A DNA stretch of 57,816 nucleotides from Verrucomicrobiales bacterium (lineage in GTDB: Bacteria; Verrucomicrobiota; Verrucomicrobiia; Verrucomicrobiales; DEV007): the NCBI GenBank assembly GCA_002726915.1, contig PBSY01000086.1, positions 1 through 57,816 of the forward strand. Direction: 5' to 3'. Below, in pieces: positions 45,119 to 53,022 of the stretch. The notes under the pieces were generated by a model that did no database searches, was not told the origin of the DNA, and saw only the letters and a list, made by a program, of their open reading frames with translations. The translations under genes and the position numbers were made by a program. Each line of letters opens with the position of its first letter. Within the stretch, counting starts at the first letter, position 1.

Positions 45119-47410
45119 ATGCAGACCGAAAGAATTGTCCTCCTGATCGATCCTTCTGAAAAAGATCGTGCCGATATTCGTTCTTTTCTTGTCGGTCGGT
45201 CAGTCACTCTCATCGAAGCCGGTGATGCTGCTGAGGCTCGGGAGAAGGTCCAGGAAACCAGCGAAATTAGCATTATGATTGCCGGTATTTCGAGCGATAC
45301 CGGCGGCAAGATCCTCGATCTGCGGGATCACCTTCAAAGTAAGGTAGGCTTGTTTCCAAGCGTGTATTCCAGTCGCGAGGACATGACGGAATTTTATCCG
45401 CGGATATATGACTACGAGCAATTGTTCCTTAAGCCGGTGAATCTTGGGATTCTTTCAGAGTGGTTCGATGCGGCAGTCGTCGCAGGTGTCGAGGCTTCTG
45501 CAGAGAATGAGCCTCTCGTGGAACCAGTTATTGGAGCAGGCGATCCGGTCAGTTCGCCTCCGCCGGAGACTGATACAGCTTCGAGCAGTAAGCCTTCTCC
45601 AGATTCTCTGCCTCGGTTGGAGACAGCTCCAGTGCAGTTGCCTGAGGATGCGCTGACTGTGGGAACGCGACTTGGCGATTACAAGTTGCTACGCGAAATC
45701 CAGAGAGATGACGACTTTGCCCTGTATGAAGCGGAGCAAACGTCCATCGGGCGCCGAGTTGCCTTGAAGACGCTCTACAGGAAGCACCGTCGCGACATTA
45801 CTTGGGTGCAAGGATTTGTGAATGAAGCCAGTGCCCGGGCTTCGGTGAATCACCCAGCGATTTCTTTGGTGTATGAGTGTGACCAGGAACTGGGAGTGAA
45901 CTTTTACACCCTCGAACTGGTCGATGCACCGAGCCTGAGTGACCTAGAGCGACGCCGAAGTGATCTGGAGGAGGCCACTCTTTGGAAAATTCTTGAATCA
46001 GTCGGGGATGCTCTGATCTACCTCCGAGATCAGGATATGTCTCATCGTCTCATTACCGCTCAGAGTATTCTGATGTTGAAAAGCGGGGAGCCACGGATTG
46101 CTAATCCTGTCCGCGGTCGTGGAGCACCTCTTTCAGTTGAGGAGGAGCGTCGTCAGATGGAGTTTCTCGCCAATGCGGTAGCCCCGTTTATGAGAAAGTC
46201 TGGAGCCGATCCCGACCTTGTTTCCTTGGTGGATCGCATGGGCGCGGATCGTATTGATGCGGTGAACACGATCGATGGCCTGAAACGTTCACTCTCTCCG
46301 GCTGATCCTAACGAAGGCCTAAGTGCGGTTGAGTTAGCGAGGATGACTGAACAGAAAAGTAACCAGACGGCGATCATTAGTGGTGTTGTTATCGGTCTTT
46401 TTATTGCAGCGGCGGTAATTGTTTTCCTTGTATTTGGTTCCAAGCCTGAAACTCGCGATCTCGAGTCATTCACAGCGATACCTGCCGGCAAGTTTGATTT
46501 CCAGGACAGTGATGAGGTCGATTTATCAGAGTTCTGGATTGGTCAGTATGAAGTCACAATCGGGGAATACGAAAATTTCCTTAAAGATCTGGCAGCCTTC
46601 CCTGACAAGCTGGAAAAAATTCGGCATGCTGAGCAGCCTGAGAATAAGACCTCATATGAGCCTGAGCGTTGGTCTGAAGTTCTCACAGCGGCCAGAAGAG
46701 GAGGTAGGTTCTTGGGCGGGAAGATTGACATGAATTGCCCTATTATCGGAGTCGATTGGTGGGATGCCAATGCCTACTCCACATGGCGGGGCGGTCGTCT
46801 TCCCACAGAACAAGAGTGGGAAAAAGCGGCTCGTGGCCGCTCGGGTAATAGGTTCCCCTGGGGGGACACAATGGTGCCTGAAAATTTCAATAGCGGCCTG
46901 GATTACGGGTCCTCTGAGGATGTCGGCGCGGGGGATATTGATGGATTTGAATATTGGAATCCCGTTGACGCTATGCGGGATGATGAAAGTCGTTACGGAG
47001 TCGTCGACCTTGCCGGTAACGTCAGTGAGTGGACGGCAACTTGGGGCGCTCACCCTGAGTCACCCGACAAGCGAGTTCCGTTGAAACGCGGGGCCTCTTT
47101 TGCCACCAAGTCAGATTTTGAGCTAATTGTTCGACGGGCCAGTGAGTCAGCAGAGGAGAGAAACTTTCTGACGGGCTTCCGGGTAGCCTCTGATACGGCG
47201 GAACCCGAAGTTCTGGCTTCGTTGGTTTCGGCAGCGGAACCGGACGAAACTGGGGAAGAGGAGAGCCAAGAGCCTTCCTCTTCTGGGATGCCTAGTGAGG
47301 GGGTAATTCCTTCGGATAACAAAGCTGGTGAGATGCCTGCTGACGTTCTTGACTTGCCCGTTGAGGAACCGCAAAAGGATTCTCTTGTCAGAGAACTGCC
47401 CGAGGTGTGA
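45119..47410 (+). CDS. Pseudokinase with degenerate receiver, transmembrane helix and FGE-like domain
   Basis: A 763-residue protein. Residues 5-115 look like a response-regulator receiver whose phosphate-accepting aspartate is replaced (ISIMIAGISS). The kinase-like domain (about 183-395) keeps the lysine (K217 in VALKTL), but its glycine loop is lost (LREIQRDDDFALYEA), HRD reads HRL (309-311), and no DFG is visible (IANPVRGRG). It is therefore probably inactive. A transmembrane helix spans 418-439 and an FGE-like domain spans about 450-697, with LAGNVSEWTATWG and TGFRVAS. Its catalytic cysteines are absent (RGASFATKSDFEL in place of GGSW-C). A Glu/Ser-rich tail follows. It is in an operon with the TPR-like gene. 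Confidence 0.85.
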   Translation: MQTERIVLLIDPSEKDRADIRSFLVGRSVTLIEAGDAAEAREKVQETSEISIMIAGISSDTGGKILDLRDHLQSKVGLFPSVYSSREDMTEFYPRIYDYEQLFLKPVNLGILSEWFDAAVVAGVEASAENEPLVEPVIGAGDPVSSPPPETDTASSSKPSPDSLPRLETAPVQLPEDALTVGTRLGDYKLLREIQRDDDFALYEAEQTSIGRRVALKTLYRKHRRDITWVQGFVNEASARASVNHPAISLVYECDQELGVNFYTLELVDAPSLSDLERRRSDLEEATLWKILESVGDALIYLRDQDMSHRLITAQSILMLKSGEPRIANPVRGRGAPLSVEEERRQMEFLANAVAPFMRKSGADPDLVSLVDRMGADRIDAVNTIDGLKRSLSPADPNEGLSAVELARMTEQKSNQTAIISGVVIGLFIAAAVIVFLVFGSKPETRDLESFTAIPAGKFDFQDSDEVDLSEFWIGQYEVTIGEYENFLKDLAAFPDKLEKIRHAEQPENKTSYEPERWSEVLTAARRGGRFLGGKIDMNCPIIGVDWWDANAYSTWRGGRLPTEQEWEKAARGRSGNRFPWGDTMVPENFNSGLDYGSSEDVGAGDIDGFEYWNPVDAMRDDESRYGVVDLAGNVSEWTATWGAHPESPDKRVPLKRGASFATKSDFELIVRRASESAEERNFLTGFRVASDTAEPEVLASLVSAAEPDETGEEESQEPSSSGMPSEGVIPSDNKAGEMPADVLDLPVEEPQKDSLVRELPEV

Positions 47411-47483
47411 ACGGTATTAAATTCACACTCCCTAAAAATTGGGTCTGGTTTAGGAACCTTATCCAACCACTCAACGCGGCTGA

Positions 47484-47666
47484 TCAGTCGTGGATCGAGC
47501 GGGCGAAGGCGGTGATGTCGTCCCCCTCCACCTCAAAATTTATTACCATCGGACGGCAACAAACTTCGCAGTCATAATCAACCTCAGAAGGAACCTCTGC
47601 GAGCGGTGGCAGTGGAACGTGAAATTCCTCAAAGCAGGAGGGACAGATGACAGGGGCGGTATCCAC
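47484..47666 (-). CDS. CPXCG-motif cysteine-rich zinc protein
   Basis: A 60-residue protein with two cysteine pairs, VICPSCFEEF and YDCEVCCRPM, spaced as in the CPXCG zinc-binding family (PF14255). Its ending IHD and size fit. The function is unknown. It lies between the pseudokinase gene and rpsA, on the opposite strand to both. The first pair reads C-P-S-C-F where many members have C-P-x-C-G. Confidence 0.8.
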   Translation of the reverse strand: MDTAPVICPSCFEEFHVPLPPLAEVPSEVDYDCEVCCRPMVINFEVEGDDITAFARSIHD

Positions 47667-47798
47667 GGTTTCTAAAGTCGCAAAAGTTACGTCGCACAGG
47701 GACTTGGGGACTTCGAAAGAATCTTAAAACAAGGCCGAAAATCGCTTGTTTCGAGGCGGTTTGCCCCTAAATTTGCGGCCCTCCGCTCGCTGCAGGTG

Positions 47799-47860
47799 CT
47801 CCTCAAGCGGGTTGGATCACGAACCGAGGAGTAATGTCGGAAGGCAAATTAACCAAGTAA
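47799..47860 (+). promoter_or_regulatory. Structured rpsA leader with a GAGGAG-hiding hairpin and an 8-codon frame
   Basis: CTCCTC (47799-47804) can pair with GAGGAG (47826-47831), and GGTT (47810-47813) pairs with AACC (47822-47825) directly inside it. GGTTGGATCAC (47810-47820) also matches the usual 3' end of 16S rRNA before its CCTCC. ATG 47834 opens an 8-codon frame (MSEGKLTK) ending at 47860, only 2 bases after GAGGAG. rpsA itself has no Shine-Dalgarno sequence. Translational autoregulation is inferred. Confidence 0.4.
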
Positions 47861-47878
47861 CTAACCTTAAATTAATAC

Positions 47879-49600
47879 ATGGCAGCTACAATCACCCCAT
47901 CTAATCCAGAGCTACTTGCTCTGATTGGTCAACAATTTCACACCCACCGCGAGAATTCGATCGTGCGGGGTAAAGTCATCGAAATCCGAACCCAAGTGGT
48001 GGTGGTGGATATCGGTGCCAAATCTGAAGGTATCATCGCAGTTTCTGAGTTCGAGGACGAGGAGATCCACGTCGGGGATGAGATTGAGGTGCTTCTTGAA
48101 AAACTCGAGAACGATGAAGGAATGGTCGTGCTCTCGAAGGAGAAAGCTGCTCACAAGCAGAACTGGGACAAGATCGTCAAGGTTTACGAAGACGGCGGTC
48201 TTGTTAAGGGTAAAGTTAAGTCCGTCGTAAAGGGCGGCTTAATGGTAAACGTCGGCGTTGAAGCGTTCCTCCCCGGATCCCAGATCGACATCATCCCTCC
48301 AAAGGACCTAAACGAGTATGTGGGTAACGTTTACGAATTTAAGATCGTCAAGGTCAACGATATCCGCAAGAACATCGTGTTGAGTCGCCGCGAGGTGATC
48401 GAAGCCGAGCGCGCTGAGCAGCGTGCTGAGTTCCTCGAGTCCGTTAAGATTAGCGACAAGGTCGAAGGTCTCGTGAAGAATATTACCGATTTTGGTGCAT
48501 TCATCGATCTTCAGGGCATGGATGGACTCCTTCATATTACCGATATGAGCTGGGGACGAATCAATCACCCCAGCGAAATGCTTGCTATCGGGCAGCCCCT
48601 TGAGGTTATCATCCTTGATGTTGATAAGGAAAAGGAGCGGGTCTCTTTGGGTCTCAAGCAACTCCTAGACAATCCTTGGGAAGCCATCGATTCCAAGTTC
48701 CCCATTGGAAGCGAAGTTGGTGGGAAAATTACAAAACTGGTGCCCTATGGTGCTTTCGTAGAACTTGAGCGTGGTGTGGAAGGTCTCATCCACGTCTCCG
48801 AACTTTCCTGGACCAAGCGAATCACTCGCCCGAGCGACGTGCTTTCTATTGATCAGGACGTCAAGGCTGTGGTCCTCGCAATTAACAAGGATGAGCAGAA
48901 GATTTCTCTCGGTGTCCGCCAACTTGAGCCGAATCCTTGGGACGAAGTGGAGACTCGCTACCCGATTGGTTCTACCATCAAAGGCGAGATCCGCAATCTT
49001 ACTCCTTACGGTGCCTTTGTGGAACTGGAAGATGGTATCGACGGTATGATTCACGTGTCCGACCTCAGCTGGACCCGGAAGATCAACCATCCGAGCGAGA
49101 TCCTCAAAAAAGCCGAAGAGGTCGAGGCCACCGTTCTGGAAATCGACAAGACCAACCAGCGTATTAGCCTAGGCGTGAAGCAGCTTGAGAACGATCCCTG
49201 GAGCGAGATCGACACGCGCTTCAAGGTCGGTGACCTTGTTAAGGGAACCGTTGCCAAGATTGCTAGCTTTGGAGCTTTCATCCAGCTTGAAGACGACATC
49301 GACGGCCTCGTTCATATCTCGCAACTGAGCGAAGACCACGTGGCGAAGGTTAAGGACGTCATTAAGGTGGGTGATGACGTGGAAGCTCGCGTCATCAAAG
49401 TTGACAAAGTTGAGCGTCGTATTGGGCTTTCTATCAAGGCTGCCGAATACTCCGAAGAGCAACTCAAGAAAGAAACTGCTGCTTTCGATGCGCTACGCCC
49501 GAGCTCCGACCTTGTGGGTCTCGAGCAGGCCTTCAACCTCGCCTCAGAAGAGTGGCGTCCAGGCGAAGAGTCCGAAGAAGAAGAAGAAGCTACGGATTAA
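47879..49600 (+). CDS. rpsA: 30S ribosomal protein S1
   Basis: A 573-residue protein that binds mRNA on the small ribosomal subunit. Six S1 (OB-fold) repeats can be counted, beginning at about residues 25, 110, 190, 275, 362 and 449; repeats 3-6 carry the YGAFVEL/FGAFIDL core and an HxSxLSW-type segment (GLLHITDMSW, GLIHVSELSW, GMIHVSDLSW, GLVHISQLS). A short acidic tail (EESEEEEEATD) ends it. The start has no Shine-Dalgarno sequence, as is common for S1 mRNAs, and lies 18 bases after a tiny upstream frame. A strong terminator follows 50 bases downstream. Confidence 0.96.
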   Translation: MAATITPSNPELLALIGQQFHTHRENSIVRGKVIEIRTQVVVVDIGAKSEGIIAVSEFEDEEIHVGDEIEVLLEKLENDEGMVVLSKEKAAHKQNWDKIVKVYEDGGLVKGKVKSVVKGGLMVNVGVEAFLPGSQIDIIPPKDLNEYVGNVYEFKIVKVNDIRKNIVLSRREVIEAERAEQRAEFLESVKISDKVEGLVKNITDFGAFIDLQGMDGLLHITDMSWGRINHPSEMLAIGQPLEVIILDVDKEKERVSLGLKQLLDNPWEAIDSKFPIGSEVGGKITKLVPYGAFVELERGVEGLIHVSELSWTKRITRPSDVLSIDQDVKAVVLAINKDEQKISLGVRQLEPNPWDEVETRYPIGSTIKGEIRNLTPYGAFVELEDGIDGMIHVSDLSWTRKINHPSEILKKAEEVEATVLEIDKTNQRISLGVKQLENDPWSEIDTRFKVGDLVKGTVAKIASFGAFIQLEDDIDGLVHISQLSEDHVAKVKDVIKVGDDVEARVIKVDKVERRIGLSIKAAEYSEEQLKKETAAFDALRPSSDLVGLEQAFNLASEEWRPGEESEEEEEATD

Positions 49601-49651
49601 TCGGCTTTCATCCGTTGTGGGCGGTCATTTGGCGGTCCGCAAACGATTTTC

Positions 49652-49685
49652 AAAAGGAGCAGGGGAAACCCTGCTCCTTTTTTTG
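49652..49685 (+). terminator. Intrinsic terminator after rpsA
   Basis: AAAAGGAGCAGGG (49652-49664) pairs perfectly with CCCTGCTCCTTTT (49669-49681) around a GAAA tetraloop and continues into a T-run. It is 52 bases after the rpsA stop and is the cleanest terminator in the window. Confidence 0.92.
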
Positions 49686-49838
49686 TTTAAAATTGTGCTG
49701 CCGGAAGTCACAATCCGCAGCTACACGAAAAGAGACGTTGAGGCGGCCCGGGTTTTCGGGCGGAATCGTAAGACTCCGCGTTTTTTAGCCTGATTAAAGT
49801 CCGCCTAGTTTGCGTGGTCCGAAGAGACCGCGAATGAC

Positions 49839-51923
49839 ATGAATAGGGAAACGACCAAGATTGATCTGCCTCCACAAGGAATAATCGGAAAGCGGAATCC
49901 GCACACTCCTCTCTGGATATGGCTGGTATTGGTTGTGTTTTCTTTAGTGATCGGAACCGGAGCCGGACTCTATGTCGGGCTAAGATCTTCCAATCGCGGG
50001 GTGTCCGAGCAGCCAAGTGCAATTGAAGCGGAGAACCATGAAGTCCTAAAGAAGTTGGAATCGGCTAAACAAGCGGTCGCTGCCGGCAACTGGATCGAAG
50101 CACGGCGCATCTTTAAAGAAGTAGAAGAGGTTGATCCGGACCACCTTGTCGTGCTGGCTTCGCTTCCCCTTATCGATCGTCGCCTCGAGGAAGCTCGCGG
50201 GAGTTTTGAAGTGGTTACTGAGCCTGCCGGTGCCAAGATTGAATTGGATGGGCTTGAGACACGGACGTCCCCGCACACGTTCGTGGGTATCCCCTACGGG
50301 AAATATGCCCTTAGAATTTCCCAAGAAGGCTTTGAGTCGGTGACTGAAATTGTGGAAGTAGCCAGTGAAGATTTGATGGTGATTCCTGCGATTAAATTAA
50401 AAAAGAGTTCGGGTGGGATTGTCGTGGTTAGCGAACCGAAGGGAGCTGAGTTTAAGCTGCTGAGACTAGTTGAAAATAAGCAGCAGGAACTGGTTGAGGT
50501 CGGTCAGACACCAGTCTTAATCGGTAACTTGGATCCTGGTGAGTATCGGGTTCTCATGGCGATTGATGGATGGCCAGAATATGCCGAAACGGTTCGAGTG
50601 ATGAATGACCGAAATACCTCTGTGTCGGCTGTTTTCGTTAAAGGAGGTTTAAATTTGGTGAGTGATCCGATTGGTGCTGAGGTTTGGGTGCAATCTAAAG
50701 GGGAGACGATGACTCGCGCTGGATTGACTCCTCTCAGCCTTCCCGATCTTCCGGTTGGATCGATTAACCTTGAGCTGCGCTATAAGGATTGGGCGCCCAT
50801 CCGCAGGTCAGTAAATGTTAGCGACGGTATTTCACAAAATCTCGATTTTGCGTGGGAACGGAGTTTGGTTACTTTTCGCAGCGACCCGTCTGGAGCCGAG
50901 GTCTGGATGAGTGGATCTCGTCTCGGTAACGAGCGCGAACTGACTCCGTTCAAGCTGGAGTTGCCGCACGGCGAATACGAATTCGTAGCTCGCCATAACA
51001 AACTCGGGAGCACTGGGCTAATTCATGTGGTCGATACAATTGAGAGGACCGATGAAGTTAACTTTCAGTTCGACTATGGCTCGATCAAACTCTCCAGCGA
51101 GCCTGCTGGCGCGACGGTCATATCGAGTGGGGCTCCGATCGGAACAACTCCATTAACACTGCCGGTTGTGCCTCCTGGGATCTACACCTACGAGTTCAGA
51201 AGAGATCAGTATCGCGGTAGCGTGGTTTCCGGAACCCTTGAGTCCGGTGGTGTTCTTGATTTTAACGCTCGACTGAAATACGACCCTTCTCCTAGTAAAA
51301 CCCGGGATTATACTAATATGGTAGGTCAGGAAATGATCTGGGTGGGCGAGCTAGAAGGTTGGGTGGCATCTTATGAGACAACGCAGGCCCAGTTCGAACA
51401 GATCTCAGGTAATAATCCGAGTTACTTCACTTCTCCCAACCATCCGGTGGATAGCGTGACCTGGTATGAGGCGGTTAAGTATTGCGAGGCTCTCAGTCAT
51501 GAGGAGAAGATTCGAGGTAAGCTTCCCGAGGGTTACCGCTACCGTCTCCCCACTGACCTCGAATGGGGAAAGTATGTCGGTCGTCAGGAATTGGACGGCG
51601 CGATTTCGAGTTTGTTTGACCGTAAGAAGTCCACGGCTCCAGTAGGCTCACTTGCTTCCAATGAACATGGGCTCTATGACGTCCGAGGAAACGTTTGGGA
51701 ATGGGTCGAAGACTGGTATTCACAGACGATCGTTAATCGAGTGACCCGTGAAGGAGCAACTCCGAGCCACGATTGGGTGGGCACAGAGCGAAAGGTCCTT
51801 CGTGGGGGAGCGTGGAACCGTTCTTCTCAGTACGACTTATCAGTGGCGAACCGTATGGCTGCTCGTCCCGGCGCCAAAGATCGTTATGACGTGGGATTCC
51901 GTGTTGTCTTGATTAAAGACTGA
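49839..51923 (+). CDS. Membrane-anchored protein with five PEGA repeats and an FGE-like domain
   Basis: A 694-residue protein with one N-terminal membrane helix (about 25-48, LWIWLVLVVFSLVIGTGAGLYV). A short TPR-like helical pair follows (55-110). Five PEGA repeats come next, each with the VxSxPxGAxV...G.TP...L.PG.Y core: SFEVVTEPAGAKIELDG, GIVVVSEPKGAEFKL, GLNLVSDPIGAEVWV, LVTFRSDPSGAEVWM and GSIKLSSEPAGATVI. The C-terminus (about 490-694) is FGE-like (LPTDLEWGKYV, VRGNVWEWVEDW, VLRGGAWNRSSQYD) without the catalytic cysteines. It shares modules with the two kinase-type proteins but has no kinase domain. PEGA repeats are thought to bind cell-wall components; FGE-like folds without cysteines often act as binding domains. 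Confidence 0.88.
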   Translation: MNRETTKIDLPPQGIIGKRNPHTPLWIWLVLVVFSLVIGTGAGLYVGLRSSNRGVSEQPSAIEAENHEVLKKLESAKQAVAAGNWIEARRIFKEVEEVDPDHLVVLASLPLIDRRLEEARGSFEVVTEPAGAKIELDGLETRTSPHTFVGIPYGKYALRISQEGFESVTEIVEVASEDLMVIPAIKLKKSSGGIVVVSEPKGAEFKLLRLVENKQQELVEVGQTPVLIGNLDPGEYRVLMAIDGWPEYAETVRVMNDRNTSVSAVFVKGGLNLVSDPIGAEVWVQSKGETMTRAGLTPLSLPDLPVGSINLELRYKDWAPIRRSVNVSDGISQNLDFAWERSLVTFRSDPSGAEVWMSGSRLGNERELTPFKLELPHGEYEFVARHNKLGSTGLIHVVDTIERTDEVNFQFDYGSIKLSSEPAGATVISSGAPIGTTPLTLPVVPPGIYTYEFRRDQYRGSVVSGTLESGGVLDFNARLKYDPSPSKTRDYTNMVGQEMIWVGELEGWVASYETTQAQFEQISGNNPSYFTSPNHPVDSVTWYEAVKYCEALSHEEKIRGKLPEGYRYRLPTDLEWGKYVGRQELDGAISSLFDRKKSTAPVGSLASNEHGLYDVRGNVWEWVEDWYSQTIVNRVTREGATPSHDWVGTERKVLRGGAWNRSSQYDLSVANRMAARPGAKDRYDVGFRVVLIKD

Positions 51924-51933
51924 AACTCATTCT

Positions 51934-52806
51934 TTAATCAGCGACGAACGACTGCGTGACCTGCGCATCGGGCACTGCAGGCTTGTAGTGAAATACACGA
52001 GTGGCTTCGGTTTCGGGCGTATCGGCTGCGTAAATGGCGACCTCGACTTTGGGAACTCCATCGCTACCGCCTGTGATCGATTCCGTTGTAATCGTAATCT
52101 GATTGCTTCCCTGACGAACTCCTCCCACGATCAGTTCCGCTGTCTTCACGTTGGAGAAGGTTCCAGTTTCGTGTCCGTTCACCACAATGTTTACTTTATA
52201 TCCTGATGCGTCCACCCACGCTTCGGCGATGAGTTCAGGTGTTTCAACGGGTTGAGGAACAGGAGGCAGTTGAGGAGTTGGCTGGAACTCTTCCCCGCGA
52301 AGAAAAGAAAAGTCCGCATTGCGGATCTGGAGCAGAAGTTCGGGATCGCTACCAGTTTTAACAACGCGAAGACGATCGAACTTCCACGTTCCGTCTTCCC
52401 GCAGAAAGTGGAGGACAATCAAGTTGTCAATCGGACCATTTTTCGGAGCGCCACCGAAATTGGCTTTCCCGAAGTAGGTGGAGGTTGCAGTTTGACCAGT
52501 CGATAAAACGCCCAGACCAATTAGTCCCGTGAGAGTGGGGGACTCAAGTGGGTCAGCGAAGAAGGTTTCAGGGAAGGGGAGTTTCTGAGAGATGATGATG
52601 TTTCTGATCTCCATCTGACGGGAAAAGGCAGTCACCTCTTCCCACCTGACAACATCCTTGGATGCCATCGCGGTGTACCAAGCATGATAGGTATTCTCTA
52701 AAGTGGGACGAAGAGTTGGATCGGGCTGCGCCTGTTCCGCTAGCGTAGTTTCTACGCTCAGGAAAAACGACACGATAAGAGTGAAGAGAGCCGTTTGTGA
52801 GACCAT
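51934..52806 (-). CDS. Exported protein of unknown function
   Basis: A 290-residue protein with a signal peptide (MVSQTALFTLIVSFFLSVETTLA) and no recognised family. The first half (about 35-190, ending WKFDRLRVVKTGSD) looks like an exported alpha/beta domain with a WKFDR segment seen in SnoaL-like or DUF-type proteins. A Pro-rich linker (QPTPQLPPVPQPVETPE) leads to a beta-rich C-terminal domain (DASGYKVNIVVNGHETGTFSNV). It is convergent with the PEGA/FGE-like gene, 10 bases apart. Confidence 0.55.
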   Translation of the reverse strand: MVSQTALFTLIVSFFLSVETTLAEQAQPDPTLRPTLENTYHAWYTAMASKDVVRWEEVTAFSRQMEIRNIIISQKLPFPETFFADPLESPTLTGLIGLGVLSTGQTATSTYFGKANFGGAPKNGPIDNLIVLHFLREDGTWKFDRLRVVKTGSDPELLLQIRNADFSFLRGEEFQPTPQLPPVPQPVETPELIAEAWVDASGYKVNIVVNGHETGTFSNVKTAELIVGGVRQGSNQITITTESITGGSDGVPKVEVAIYAADTPETEATRVFHYKPAVPDAQVTQSFVAD

Positions 52807-53022
52807 GTTGAGAGGTTAGCATGCTGAAAACGATTGAACAGGAGAGTTTGAGCTTTGAGCCGTCGGCTGAAATGAACTTCGGTGCCGTTATTTTTCATGG
52901 ATTGTTGACTGCATTCTCGGCTGATTTAGGGATGTGACTGAGTCAGGGTTTAAAAAGGCCCTGAGTGATCTGCGTAAAGGACCTGACTTGCCTTTCTGCG
53001 GTGCATCCCCCAAGTTTAAGAC

